The notes under the pieces: generated by a model
What the model was told of the DNA's origin: nothing
The model's database searches: none
What the model saw: the letters and a program-made list of their open reading frames with translations, nothing else
Made by a program: the position numbers and the translations under genes
Shown here: in pieces, positions 16,371 to 26,120 of the stretch
Layout of the letters: each line of letters starts with the position of its first letter
How positions within the stretch are numbered: position 1 is the stretch's first letter
Source of the DNA: UBA7803 sp040219935
GTDB lineage: Bacteria; Pseudomonadota; Gammaproteobacteria; Pseudomonadales; Azotimanducaceae
Direction of reading: 5' to 3'
Assembly (NCBI GenBank): GCA_040219935.1
Contig: JAVJUA010000074.1
Location: 124,001-188,000, forward strand
DNA length: 64,000 nucleotides

Positions 16371-17018
16371 TCAGGCTTTGCTGCGCTTGCGGCGGGGCCG
16401 GATCTCCACCACCTCACCGGCAAAGTAGTCGGGCTCCACCGAGTACCACTCCTGCAGCGTCACCTTGTGCTGCTTGCGGGCCAGATCGCAGAACTCGTAG
16501 AAGGTGGGTCGGCCCGGGTCGGTGACGATCACGCGCTTGACGCCGTTGTCCAGGGCCCGGCCGACGAAGCGGTTGAGGGGCTTCACCAGGTTGTCCCAGA
16601 AGCAGATGTCGGAGGCGACGATGACGTCGAAGCTGCCGAGGTCGGCGTCGGAAATCTTCTCGAAGCGTGACACCAGAGGTTTGACCTTCACCTCATTCAA
16701 TTCAGCCAGCACCTCGACGAAGGGAAACACCTCGCGGTCGATGTCCAGCGCGGTGACCCGGGCGCCGAAGCGTTTGGCGCAGAACACCGATCCCGGACCC
16801 CAGCCGCAGCCGATCTCCAGCACCCGCGCCCGCTTGGCGAGCGGCTCGTGCTGCAGGTAATCCATGAGCAGGAAGCTGGCGCTCCAGGTCTTGTGGCCGT
16901 GTACGGACGGCTGGTAGGCCTTCTTCAGCCGGCGGATGAGACGGTGCTTCGGCTCCAGCAGGTAGACGCCGTAGGCCTGATAGATGTGCGACTCCGGCAG
17001 CCTTTCCAGCTTGGGCAT
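16371..17018 (-). CDS. Class I SAM-dependent methyltransferase
   Basis: A 215-residue Rossmann methyltransferase: motif I LEIGCGWGPGS, motif II acidic end VTALDID, motif IV SFDVIVASDICFWDN, and a late VIVTDPGRPTFYEF. The ASDICFW stretch resembles the lysine-methyltransferase (METTL/ETFB-KMT, seven-beta-strand) group, so a protein substrate is possible, but this is inference. The ATG at 17018 is preferred (preceded by CAAGAG); an in-frame start at 17087 would extend into the IscR-like operator. It is divergent from sufB and convergent with the envelope cluster. Confidence 0.72.
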   Translation of the reverse strand: MPKLERLPESHIYQAYGVYLLEPKHRLIRRLKKAYQPSVHGHKTWSASFLLMDYLQHEPLAKRARVLEIGCGWGPGSVFCAKRFGARVTALDIDREVFPFVEVLAELNEVKVKPLVSRFEKISDADLGSFDVIVASDICFWDNLVKPLNRFVGRALDNGVKRVIVTDPGRPTFYEFCDLARKQHKVTLQEWYSVEPDYFAGEVVEIRPRRKRSKA

Positions 17019-17086
17019 GCGGTGCTCTTGACTCGTGGTGACGGCAAGCGGCGCATGGTATCGGTTCCGCTTCGATGCGTCAGCCA

Positions 17087-17111
17087 ATACCCGACTAAAA
17101 CACTCTGGTAT
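17087..17111 (+). promoter_or_regulatory. IscR type-1-like operator upstream of sufB
   Basis: The 25-bp element begins ATACCCGACTA, has an A-rich centre, and ends CTCTGGTAT. Compared with the E. coli type-1 IscR consensus (ATASYYGACT-RWWWY-AGTC-RRSTAT) it agrees at 23 of 25 positions by eye. It lies 56 bp before the preferred sufB start and just upstream of a TACAAT (17130-17135) that could be the -10, so bound [2Fe-2S]-IscR would be placed to repress. No iscR gene is in the window. Confidence 0.65.
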
Positions 17112-17166
17112 TCACCCGGAGCCAGCCGGTACAATGACGCCTCGCACAACGACGAGCAGCTTTGCC

Positions 17167-18653
<1,487 letters not shown>

Positions 18654-18657
<4 letters not shown>

Positions 18658-19400
18658 AGCTTCTGCAAGTCGAGAACCTGCACGTCAACGTTCAGGGCGA
18701 GCCCATCCTGAAGGGCCTGACCCTCAGCATCGACGCCGGCGAGGTGCACGCCATCATGGGGCCCAACGGCTCCGGCAAGAGCACGCTGGCCGCCGTGCTC
18801 GCCGGCCGCCCCGGCTACGAGCCGGTGGACGGCGAGGTGCGCTTCCTGGGTGAAGACCTGATGGCGCTCGAGCCCGAGGCGCGCGCCCACCTCGGCATGT
18901 TCCTGGCGTTCCAGTACCCGGTGGAGATCCCGGGGGTGAGCAACATGGAGTTCCTGAAGGCGGCCCTGGACAGCCACCACGCGGCGCTCGGCAGGCCCCA
19001 GGCGTCGGCGGTGGAGTTCATGAAGCGGGTGCGCGCTCTGGCCGCCACCCTGGACCTGAGCCCCGAATTCCTCAAGCGCGGCGTCAACGAGGGTTTTTCA
19101 GGCGGCGAGAAGAAGCGCAACGAGATTCTGCAGATGCTGCTGCTGGAGCCCCGTCTGGCCGTGCTCGACGAGACCGACTCCGGGCTCGACATCGACGCGC
19201 TGCAGGTGGTGGCCGCCGGCGTCAACGGCTTCCGTCGCGACGACAACGGCGTGCTGCTGATCACGCACTATCAGCGCCTGCTGGACCACATCGTGCCCGA
19301 CCAGGTGCACGTGCTCTCCGGCGGACGCATCGTCCAGTCCGGCGATCGCACGCTGGCGCTGAAGCTGGAACGGGAGGGTTACGGATGGCTGGCGACGTGA
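18654..19400 (+). CDS. sufC: SUF ATPase subunit SufC
   Basis: A 248-residue ABC-type ATPase: Walker A GPNGSGKST (36-44), the SufC-type signature GFSGGEKKRNE, Walker B LAVLDETDSGLD and a switch histidine ITHYQR. SufC drives conformational change in SufB-SufD during cluster assembly in the cytosol. It overlaps sufB by four bases and sufD by 16, so the three subunits are translationally linked. Confidence 0.96.
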
Positions 19401-20485
19401 CTCAGGCCCTGCTCGAGGAGGCGGATCTCGAGTCCGCGGCCGCCCTCGCCCTCGCCGAGCCGCTCGCCCGGGAGCTGTGGAAGTACACGCCCGTGCAGGG
19501 CTTCGTCGATGCGGTGCGCGCCGCCACCGGTGGCCGCGCGGAGCTGTCGGGCTGCGATCAGCCCGGGGTGCGCGTGCTGCCCCTGGACTCGCTCGATGCC
19601 GAGTCAAAGGCGCTGCTGCAACAGGCCGTGGCCCGTCAGCGTCTGGCCGAGCGCTACCCGCTCACCGACCTCGCCTGGGCGCGTGCCGCCGGCGGCTGGT
19701 TCGTGTCGATCAGCGGCGCCGTGGCGGAGCCGCTGACGATCCGCTACGCCGAGCCGGGAGTGGTTCCCCTGTTCGTGCATCTGGCCGCCGGCGCCCGGGC
19801 CACGCTGCTGGAACGCGCAGATGCGGACGGCTTCCTCGCCCAGACCACGCTGGTCGCCGTCGACGACGGCGCCGAGCTCGAACACGTGCGGCAGGCGTTG
19901 CAGCCCGGGCCCGGCCACTACTCCAGCCTCAACGTGCGCCTCGGCGCCAACGCCCGCTACCGGCTCAATCACACCGTCTGCGGCGGCCGCCGTCGCCGGG
20001 CCGAGGTGCACGTCACCCTGGACGGCCGCGGCGCCGAGGCCGAGCTGGGCGGTGCCTACCTGGTGGAGGGCGGCGGCCATCTCGACCAGCAGGTCGTGGT
20101 CGAGCACCGCATCGGCGACACGGTCAGCCGCCAGACTTTCCACGGCATCGGTGCTGGCAAGGGCCGCAGCGTGTTCAACGGCCGTATCCACATCCACCCG
20201 CACGCCGCCCGCAGCGACGCCCGCCTCAACAACCGCAACCTGGCGGTGCATCCCGAAGCGGAGATGAACACCAAGCCGGAGCTGGAGATCTACACCGACG
20301 ACGTGCGCTGCGCCCATGGCGCCACCGTCGGCCAGCTCTCCGCCGACGCTCAGTTCTATCTGGTCAGCCGCGGCATTCCGGCGGCAGAGGCGCGGCGGCT
20401 GCTGAGCCACGGCTTCGTGCGCGAATGCCTCTGGGGCCCGTGGGCCGACGCGGCGGCCGAACGCTTCAGGGCAGCGCTGCCATGA
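19385..20485 (+). CDS. sufD: SUF scaffold subunit SufD
   Basis: A 366-residue SufD with the SufB/D beta-helix core (VFNGRIHIHPHAARSDARLNNRNL, MNTKPELEIYTDDVRCAHGA) and the C-terminal RGIPAAEARRLLSHGF segment. It pairs with SufB and SufC in the SufBC2D complex. The conserved His in KPELEIYTDDVRCAHGA is retained. Its ATG lies inside the 3' end of sufC and its stop overlaps sufS (ATGA). Confidence 0.94.
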   Translation: MAGDVTQALLEEADLESAAALALAEPLARELWKYTPVQGFVDAVRAATGGRAELSGCDQPGVRVLPLDSLDAESKALLQQAVARQRLAERYPLTDLAWARAAGGWFVSISGAVAEPLTIRYAEPGVVPLFVHLAAGARATLLERADADGFLAQTTLVAVDDGAELEHVRQALQPGPGHYSSLNVRLGANARYRLNHTVCGGRRRRAEVHVTLDGRGAEAELGGAYLVEGGGHLDQQVVVEHRIGDTVSRQTFHGIGAGKGRSVFNGRIHIHPHAARSDARLNNRNLAVHPEAEMNTKPELEIYTDDVRCAHGATVGQLSADAQFYLVSRGIPAAEARRLLSHGFVRECLWGPWADAAAERFRAALP

Positions 20486-21687
20486 CGCTCAGCATTCGTC
20501 AGGACTTTCCCATCCTGACCCGCGGGCCCGACGAGGCGCCGCTGGTCTATCTCGACAGCGCGGCCACCACTCAGAAGCCACGCTGCGTCATCCAGGCGCT
20601 GGTGGACTACTACGAGCAGGACAACGCCAACGTGCATCGGGCCGCCCACGCGCTGGCGGAGCGGGCGACGCAGCAGTTCGAGGCCGCCCGCGCCAGGATC
20701 GCCGCCTTCATCGGCGCTGCCGAACCCGCCGAGGTCATCTTCACCCGCGGCACCACCGAGTCGATCAACCTGGTGGCCAATGCCCTCTCCGACCGCATCG
20801 GCGCCGGCGACGAGATTCTGATCACGGTGCTGGAGCATCACGCCAACATCGTTCCGTGGCAGATGCTGTGCCAGCGCACCGGCGCGCGCCTGGTGGCCTG
20901 CGACGTCACCGACCAGGGCGACATCGACCTCGAGGACTTTCATCGCCGCCTCGGGCCGCGCACGGCCATGGTGGCCTTCGGCCACGTCTCCAACGCGCTG
21001 GGCACCATCAATCCGGTGGCAGACCTGGTGCGGGCGGCGCGCGACGCCGGCGCGCTGACCCTGGTGGACGGCGCTCAGGCGGTGGCGCATCTGCCGGTGG
21101 ACGTGCAGGCGCTGGGTTGCGATTTCTATGCCTTCTCGGGCCACAAGCTGTTCGGCCCCATGGGCATCGGCGTGCTCTACGGCCGCCGCGCGCTGCTGGA
21201 ATCGCTGCCGCCCTGGCAGGGCGGCGGCGAGATGATCGAGCGGGTGACCATCGAGTCGAGTACCTATCAGGGCCTGCCCTACCGCTTCGAGGCGGGCACC
21301 CCCAACGTTGCCGGCGCGATCGGCCTCGGCGCCGCCGTCGACTACCTGCAGAACCTGCCCAGGGAGGCGCTGCTGCGCCAGGAGGACGACCTGGTGCGGC
21401 GCGCGGTCAGCCACCTGCGGCAGATGCCGGGCGTGCGCCTGATCGGCGAGCCGGGCCAACGGTTGTCCGTGGTGTCGTTTCTGGTGGATGGCGCGCACCC
21501 CAACGACGTCGGCACCCTGCTCGACCAGCAGGGCGTTGCCGTGCGCAGCGGCCACCACTGCGCCATGCCGCTGATGCAGCGGCTGGGCATACCCGGAACC
21601 GTGCGCGCTGCGTTCAGTCTGTACAATGACGACGCCGATCTCGAGGCGTTGCTCCAGGCGCTGGACAAAGCCAGAAGCTTTCTTTGA
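20482..21687 (+). CDS. sufS: Cysteine desulfurase SufS
   Basis: A 401-residue group II cysteine desulfurase. The PLP lysine is in FSGHKLFGP (about residue 222) and the persulfide cysteine in SGHHCAMP (about residue 360). VYLDSAATTQKP at the N-terminus and VLEHHANIVPWQ are family hallmarks. It removes sulfur from cysteine and hands it to SufE, encoded at the end of this operon. The start overlaps the sufD stop. Confidence 0.96.
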   Translation: MTLSIRQDFPILTRGPDEAPLVYLDSAATTQKPRCVIQALVDYYEQDNANVHRAAHALAERATQQFEAARARIAAFIGAAEPAEVIFTRGTTESINLVANALSDRIGAGDEILITVLEHHANIVPWQMLCQRTGARLVACDVTDQGDIDLEDFHRRLGPRTAMVAFGHVSNALGTINPVADLVRAARDAGALTLVDGAQAVAHLPVDVQALGCDFYAFSGHKLFGPMGIGVLYGRRALLESLPPWQGGGEMIERVTIESSTYQGLPYRFEAGTPNVAGAIGLGAAVDYLQNLPREALLRQEDDLVRRAVSHLRQMPGVRLIGEPGQRLSVVSFLVDGAHPNDVGTLLDQQGVAVRSGHHCAMPLMQRLGIPGTVRAAFSLYNDDADLEALLQALDKARSFL

Positions 21688-21718
21688 ACCATCGAGACCG
21701 ATTACGAGAGTGACCGCC

Positions 21719-22081
21719 ATGACTGTCAGCACCTTCGATCCACAGGCCATTACCGTCACGGACGCCGCCCGCCGGCACCTGCGCGGCCAGATCGCCAGCT
21801 CCGGGCGCCAGAGCCTGCGACTCGGGGTCAAGGAGAGCGGCTGCAACGGTTACATGTACACCATCGACTACGTCGACGGCCCCGAGCCCGATGACGTCGC
21901 GTTCGATCTCGGCGGCGGCGCGCAGATCTACGTCCGCCGCAGCGACCTGCCTCTGGTTCGCGGCACCGAGGTGGACTTCGTCACCGAGGGCCTGAACGCC
22001 AGCCTCAAGTTCAAGAACGCCCGGGCGTCCGCCTACTGCGGCTGCGGCGAGAGCTTCGCCATCGCCGAACCGGCCGGTTGA
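21719..22081 (+). CDS. sufA: A-type Fe-S carrier SufA
   Basis: A 120-residue A-type carrier with the three ligand cysteines: Cys42 in KESGCNGYMY, and Cys107 and Cys109 in AYCGCGES. It receives clusters from SufBCD and delivers them to apoproteins. The placement after sufS, rather than first as in E. coli, resembles other gammaproteobacterial suf operons. The ATG at 21719 follows a GAGAG run; an upstream in-frame ATG (21626) lies inside sufS and is not used. Confidence 0.9.
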   Translation: MTVSTFDPQAITVTDAARRHLRGQIASSGRQSLRLGVKESGCNGYMYTIDYVDGPEPDDVAFDLGGGAQIYVRRSDLPLVRGTEVDFVTEGLNASLKFKNARASAYCGCGESFAIAEPAG

Positions 22082-22090
22082 GCCACTGCC

Positions 22091-22618
22091 ATGGAACGAC
22101 GTCTGGTAGCGTTGACGCGGGAGTGTCCGGCGCGCCTGGTGCCGACCGGCGACCCGATCACCATACCGGCGGGCACCTTCGTCACCCTCACTCAGACCCT
22201 GGGCGGCACCTACACGGTGATCGTGCGGGGCAACATGGCCCGCATCGATGGCGCTGACGCCGACGCCCTGGGGTTCGAACCGGACGTGCTCAGCTTCGAG
22301 CCGCGCCCCGACGGCCGGGTGGATGCGCATCAGGTGCACCAGGCGCTGGCCAGCGTCTACGACCCGGAGATTCCGGTCAACATCGTCGACCTCGGCCTGG
22401 TGTACGGCTGTGAGGTCGACGACGACGGTCACGTCACGGTGCGCATGACGCTGACCGCGCCCGGCTGCGGCATGGGACCGGTGCTGGTCGAAGAGGTGAA
22501 GCGCCGGGTGGCACGGGTGCCCAACGTGGCCGGCGTCGACGTGACCCTGGTGTTCGATCCGCCGTGGTCGAGGGACATGATGACCGAGGAGGCTCAGCTC
22601 GAGCTGGGCCTGTTCTGA
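22091..22618 (+). CDS. sufT: SUF-associated maturation protein SufT (MIP18/DUF59 domain)
   Basis: A 175-residue protein: an N-terminal SufT-specific part (RLVPTGDPITIPAGTFVTLTQ) followed by a MIP18/DUF59 domain (VYDPEIPVNIVDLGLVYG, TLTAPGCGMGP, VFDPPWSRDMM). SufT assists Fe-S protein maturation, with its strongest effect described under high demand. The TAPGCGM cysteine is the conserved one. It lies 9 bp after sufA and 2 bp before sufE. Confidence 0.93.
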   Translation: MERRLVALTRECPARLVPTGDPITIPAGTFVTLTQTLGGTYTVIVRGNMARIDGADADALGFEPDVLSFEPRPDGRVDAHQVHQALASVYDPEIPVNIVDLGLVYGCEVDDDGHVTVRMTLTAPGCGMGPVLVEEVKRRVARVPNVAGVDVTLVFDPPWSRDMMTEEAQLELGLF

Positions 22619-22620
22619 GC

Positions 22621-23061
22621 ATGAGCGAAGCCACCGTCCACCATCTCGACGACATCCGCGAAGCTTTCCAGCTCTTCGACGGCTGGGAAGACCGCTACCG
22701 ATTCGTGATCGATCTCGGCAAAGAGCTGCCCGAACTGGCCGGCGCCGAGCGCATCGACGACAACCTGGTGCGCGGCTGCCAGAGTCAGGTGTGGCTGATA
22801 GCCGACTATGACGCCAACGCCGGGGTGATGCGGCTCAAGCTCGACAGCGATGCGCACATCGTGCGCGGCCTGATCGCCATCGTCCTGGCGGCTTACGACG
22901 GCCGCTCGCCACGCCACATCGTCGACTTCGACATCGAAGGCCTGTTCGACGAGCTGGACCTGCTGCAGCACCTGAGCGCCACCCGCGGCAACGGCCTGCG
23001 CGCCATGGTGGCCCGCATTCGCGAAGCGGCAGCCGCCGAGCTGGATCAGGCGTCGCGGTAG
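22621..23061 (+). CDS. sufE: Sulfur acceptor SufE
   Basis: A 146-residue SufE. Cys53 in LVRGCQSQVW is the persulfide acceptor, and WEDRYRFVIDLGKELPEL is the family N-terminus. It takes sulfur from SufS and stimulates it, passing sulfur to SufB. It is the last suf gene; the 3' end overlaps the convergent hptB coding end by 16 bp, leaving no room for a separate terminator. Confidence 0.94.
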   Translation: MSEATVHHLDDIREAFQLFDGWEDRYRFVIDLGKELPELAGAERIDDNLVRGCQSQVWLIADYDANAGVMRLKLDSDAHIVRGLIAIVLAAYDGRSPRHIVDFDIEGLFDELDLLQHLSATRGNGLRAMVARIREAAAAELDQASR

Positions 23062-23411
23062 GGCGGCCGCTGAAAGGCCTCGTGGCTGGCATTCAGCAGC
23101 TCGCCAACCAGGTCCAGGGCGCTCGATACCGCGTCGGCATCTCCGTGACGGGCCGCCGATTCCAATCCCTGGCAGGCCGCGGCCAGGCCGGCCACGCCAA
23201 GATTGGCGGCCGCGCCCTTCAGGCTGTGGGCCTGGGAGCGTAGCTCCGCCAGATCACCCGCCGCCCAGGACCGTCTCGCGACGGCCAGCCGCGCCTGCGA
23301 ATCGTCACGAAAGGCCTGCAGAAGCGCCTCGAGGTCTCCCGCCATCAGGTCCTTGAGCTCGGCTACCACTGCCGGATCGATCAGGTCAGGCACCGTCGTG
23401 ATCCCACGCAA
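23046..23411 (-). CDS. hptB: HptB-like histidine phosphotransfer protein
   Basis: A 121-residue Hpt domain. The phosphorylated histidine is His62 in AHSLKGAAANLG. In Pseudomonas aeruginosa HptB receives phosphate from hybrid kinases and passes it to HsbR, whose equivalent is encoded immediately upstream here with a 26-bp overlap. Gene order and domains match the hptB-hsbR-hsbA set, so the assignment rests mainly on context. A start inside the overlap (for example near 23394) is also possible. Confidence 0.78.
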   Translation of the reverse strand: MRGITTVPDLIDPAVVAELKDLMAGDLEALLQAFRDDSQARLAVARRSWAAGDLAELRSQAHSLKGAAANLGVAGLAAACQGLESAARHGDADAVSSALDLVGELLNASHEAFQRPPYRDA

Positions 23412-25083
23412 GCTGCACTTCCACCTCGTTGCCGCAGCCGCGGTGATGCACTTCCCGGCACAGGCTGCGCAGCAACCTCAGTCCCCGGCCATGATACGCC
23501 ACGGTCCCGTTGCCTGGCACCAGGGACTGGTAGTCGAATCCCCGGCCGCTGTCGGTGACGGCGATGTCGAGCCGGATGCCGTGGGCGTCTATGTCGCAGC
23601 GGAAACGGAAGCGGACGAACCCGTCCAGAGCCTCCAGCGCCCGGGCGCGCTCCCGGTAGTAGTCGGCGAACCCCCGGGGCGACGACTTGCGCGAGGAGTC
23701 GAGCCCGAGCACGCCATGCTCGAGGGCGTTGCTGTACAGCTCGGAGAGCACGGTGTAGATGGTGGCGGCGTGGCGGCGCAGCTCGGGGAACTCGACAACG
23801 ATGTGCTGCAGCAGCGGCAGCGGCGTGCCGCGACGCAGCGACCGCGGTCCGAGCTCGTAGCTGAGGGTCCACTCGGCGCCCGCACCCTGGCGCTCGCCTT
23901 CCGGCAGCGGCCCCCGCTCCGGCACCGCCTCGGGCGCCACCATGGTGATCTCGACCAGGGTGATGTCGTCGTCCCTGCCGCTGTCGCCGATGTGGCTCTG
24001 CACCGCCCGCTGAACCGAATCGAATGCAGACGCGGCCGGATCCAGGTCCAGCACCAGGGCATCGAGACGCCGGTACCCGAACGGGTCGCCGGCCGGGTCG
24101 CGGGCGTCGATCAGGCCATCGGTGCCGAGCAGCAGATGATCTCCCGGGCGCATGGCCAGCACCCGGGTGGCAGGATCGAAGCGCTGGTCCGCGAGCACGC
24201 CCAGGGGCAGATGCAGGGACTCGATCCGCTCCACGCCGCCGCCGCGGCGCCGCAGATACCCCGGCGGCAGGCCGCCGTTCCAGAACTCCATCTCCTGCTT
24301 GTTGAACCGCAGCGCCACCAGCGTGGCACAGCAGAAGTAGCCCTTGGGCATGATTCCGAGCAGCTTGCGGTTCGCCTCCCGAAGAATCTCGGCGGGCGCG
24401 AACCCCTTGTCCGTCATGCCGTAGAAGATTTCGGCCAGCGGCATGGCGCCAACGGCGGCGGCGAGCCCATGGCCAGTGAAGTCGCCGAGCAGCACGAACA
24501 GATCGTTGGCCGGATTGCGCGCCGCCAGCAGCACGTCGCCGTTGAAGATGGCCAGCGGCGAGATGAGGCGGCGGATGAACGGCGCATCGAGATCGCCCGT
24601 GTGCGCAATGTTGTCGAATACGGCCTTGGCCGCTTCCTGCTCCTGCACGAGGCGGGCGTGGTGGCGTCCTATCTCGTCCCGCTGACGCTGCATGGTCTCG
24701 TGCATGACGCGCATGCGCTGCAGCGCATTGAGCTTCGCCTTGAGCACGATCTGGTTGTAGGGTTTGGACAGAAAGTCGTCGCCGCCGGCCTCTACGGCTC
24801 TAGCCAGGGCATCGGCTTCCGTGAGCGAGGTGAGGAAGATGATTGGGATCAGATCCTCGCCGGCTTCGCGCTTGATCTCGCGCGCCACCTCGAAGCCGTC
24901 GAGTCCGGGCATCAGGGCATCGAGCAGCACCAGCTGGGGGCGCGACTCCCGAAAGCGATGCAGCGCGTCGTTACCGTCGACCGCCTCCACCACCTCGTAG
25001 CCGGCGCGGCGGACGATGGTGGCGAGAACCATGCGGTCGACACGGTTGTCGTCGGCAACCAGCACCCGCACGGCCGGGTTCAT
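23386..25083 (-). CDS. hsbR: HsbR-like response regulator with PP2C phosphatase and HATPase kinase domains
   Basis: A 565-residue fused regulator. The receiver domain (1-120) has VADDN, phospho-acceptor Asp55 in LLDALMPG and the SKPY lysine. The SpoIIE/PP2C phosphatase (about 180-390) has GDFTGHGLAAAVGA, LGTDGLIDARD and GRDDDITL metal-site residues. The C-terminal HATPase (about 430-560) has ELYSNALEHG (N box), TDSGRGFD (G1) and GRGLRLLRSL (G2). In P. aeruginosa HsbR phosphorylates or dephosphorylates HsbA depending on its own phosphorylation by HptB, steering motility versus biofilm. The ATG at 25083 starts 23 bp after hsbA. Confidence 0.85.
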   Translation of the reverse strand: MNPAVRVLVADDNRVDRMVLATIVRRAGYEVVEAVDGNDALHRFRESRPQLVLLDALMPGLDGFEVAREIKREAGEDLIPIIFLTSLTEADALARAVEAGGDDFLSKPYNQIVLKAKLNALQRMRVMHETMQRQRDEIGRHHARLVQEQEAAKAVFDNIAHTGDLDAPFIRRLISPLAIFNGDVLLAARNPANDLFVLLGDFTGHGLAAAVGAMPLAEIFYGMTDKGFAPAEILREANRKLLGIMPKGYFCCATLVALRFNKQEMEFWNGGLPPGYLRRRGGGVERIESLHLPLGVLADQRFDPATRVLAMRPGDHLLLGTDGLIDARDPAGDPFGYRRLDALVLDLDPAASAFDSVQRAVQSHIGDSGRDDDITLVEITMVAPEAVPERGPLPEGERQGAGAEWTLSYELGPRSLRRGTPLPLLQHIVVEFPELRRHAATIYTVLSELYSNALEHGVLGLDSSRKSSPRGFADYYRERARALEALDGFVRFRFRCDIDAHGIRLDIAVTDSGRGFDYQSLVPGNGTVAYHGRGLRLLRSLCREVHHRGCGNEVEVQLAWDHDGA

Positions 25084-25105
25084 GGCGTCACCGGCCACGA
25101 TTCCA

Positions 25106-25441
25106 TCAGTCGATGTCAAACAGCTGCTCGAAGTTGGAGACGGCGAGGATCTTGCGCACATCGCGATTGCCGTTGGCGATGGTCACGTTCGCCCGGTCGC
25201 CGCCGGCGTGATCGCGCAGCAGCAGCAGCATGCCGAGCGCAGAGCTGTCGAGGTAGCTGGCCTCCGAGAGATCGACACGGTAGCGCCGAGGGGTTACCGG
25301 AGCCTGCTCGTAGGCGTTCCTGAATTCCTGGTGCGCGCTGAAGTCGAAGCGGCCGGCGACGCGGATGACCAGCTCCTCGCCGTCGGCGGACAGCTCGGCG
25401 ACGATGCCCATGGTTCCGATCTCGGGGCGGTGATCATTCAT
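25106..25441 (-). CDS. hsbA: HsbA-like anti-sigma factor antagonist (STAS domain)
   Basis: A 111-residue STAS protein with the switch serine in YLDSSALGML (Ser66 by analogy to SpoIIAA-type proteins). In Pseudomonas HsbA, phosphorylated or not, binds the anti-sigma factor FlgM or the diguanylate cyclase HsbD. The ATG at 25441 overlaps the end of the FliG-like gene. Neither flgM nor a cyclase gene is in this window. Confidence 0.82.
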   Translation of the reverse strand: MNDHRPEIGTMGIVAELSADGEELVIRVAGRFDFSAHQEFRNAYEQAPVTPRRYRVDLSEASYLDSSALGMLLLLRDHAGGDRANVTIANGNRDVRKILAVSNFEQLFDID

Positions 25442-25853
25442 GGCGTGCCCCGCCTGCGGCGGCATGACTCTGCCCCAGCAGCGAGCGCAGACGCCGGCGC
25501 ACGCGGCTGTGACCCAGCAGGCGGCGGAACCTGGACCTGCCCGCGGCCCTGGGCGCTGCGCCGTCGAACAACCGCTTCATGAACGCCTCGGCGCCGTCCG
25601 CGTCGTCACTGACAGACTCCAGGAAGTCGGCAATCACCAGGTTCACGCGACCGGCCAGAATGCCTGACCGCATCCCGGGCCGGAGCGCGGCCACCGCTGC
25701 ACCCACACGCTGGGCGTCACCGGGCGGCAGACGGTTCAGCAGCCGTGGTGCCTCATCCAGCCCCATGGCGAGGACCAGCATGGCGGCCCGGTCGACGCGG
25801 CTCCCGAACGAGCCGGCAGCGGACCCACCTCGGCGCTTGATACCTGCCTGCAT
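25434..25853 (-). CDS. Small FliG N-terminal-like protein
   Basis: A 139-residue protein. The middle (RAAMLVLAMGLDEAPRLLNRL followed by DAQRVGAAVAALR) follows the pattern of the FliG N-terminal domain that contacts FliF, but the FliG middle and C-terminal domains (charged torque helix) are missing. The C-terminus is an Arg-rich tail (RFRRLLGHSRVRRRLRSLL). A strong ribosome-binding site (AAGGAAG) precedes the ATG at 25853. It leads the hsbA-hsbR-hptB operon, which fits a link to motility or chemosensory signalling. Similarity is by pattern only. Confidence 0.55.
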   Translation of the reverse strand: MQAGIKRRGGSAAGSFGSRVDRAAMLVLAMGLDEAPRLLNRLPPGDAQRVGAAVAALRPGMRSGILAGRVNLVIADFLESVSDDADGAEAFMKRLFDGAAPRAAGRSRFRRLLGHSRVRRRLRSLLGQSHAAAGGARHE

Positions 25854-25918
25854 CGTATGCTTCCTTCGTTGATCACCGGCCACGACCAGCGGCGCTGGCG
25901 GCGCTCCTGCGCCGTCCT

Positions 25919-25948
25919 TAAGTAAAGCTGGCCTTCGAAAATCGTCAA
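25919..25948 (-). promoter_or_regulatory. Candidate sigma-70 promoter for the FliG-like/hsbA/hsbR/hptB operon
   Basis: On the minus strand, TTGACG (25948-25943) and TACTTA (25924-25919) are separated by 18 bp, and transcription would begin near 25912, about 60 bp before the first start codon at 25853. The -35 agrees with consensus at five of six positions. The rest of the 267-bp gap (25854-26120) to the divergent PilZ gene shows nothing else clear. Confidence 0.45.
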
Positions 25949-26120
25949 ACCGATGCGCGATGCCGTCCGAATGCCACCTGGATCACGGAATCGACGCTGA
26001 CCGCTCGTCACAATCTGCGGCTGAGAAGTTGCGTAGATGGGCGGTATGGATACCGAACCGGCTTCGGTCAGGGCCTCGGACGGCACCGCCTGGATCAAAC
26101 CAATGCGGCGGAGGTAACCC

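Noticed and set aside
17134..17166. ATG at 17134 as the sufB start
   Set aside because: It overlaps the likely -10 element, and the GTG at 17167 gives the usual SufB length.
23203..25323. Long plus-strand open frame opposite hsbR
   Set aside because: The minus-strand receiver, PP2C and HATPase motifs are intact; the plus-strand translation has no recognisable domains.
25854..26120. Coding sequence on the minus strand across the hsbA-operon/PilZ gap
   Set aside because: The frame fuses to the FliG-like gene in another register, has no domain, and the gap contains a plausible promoter instead.
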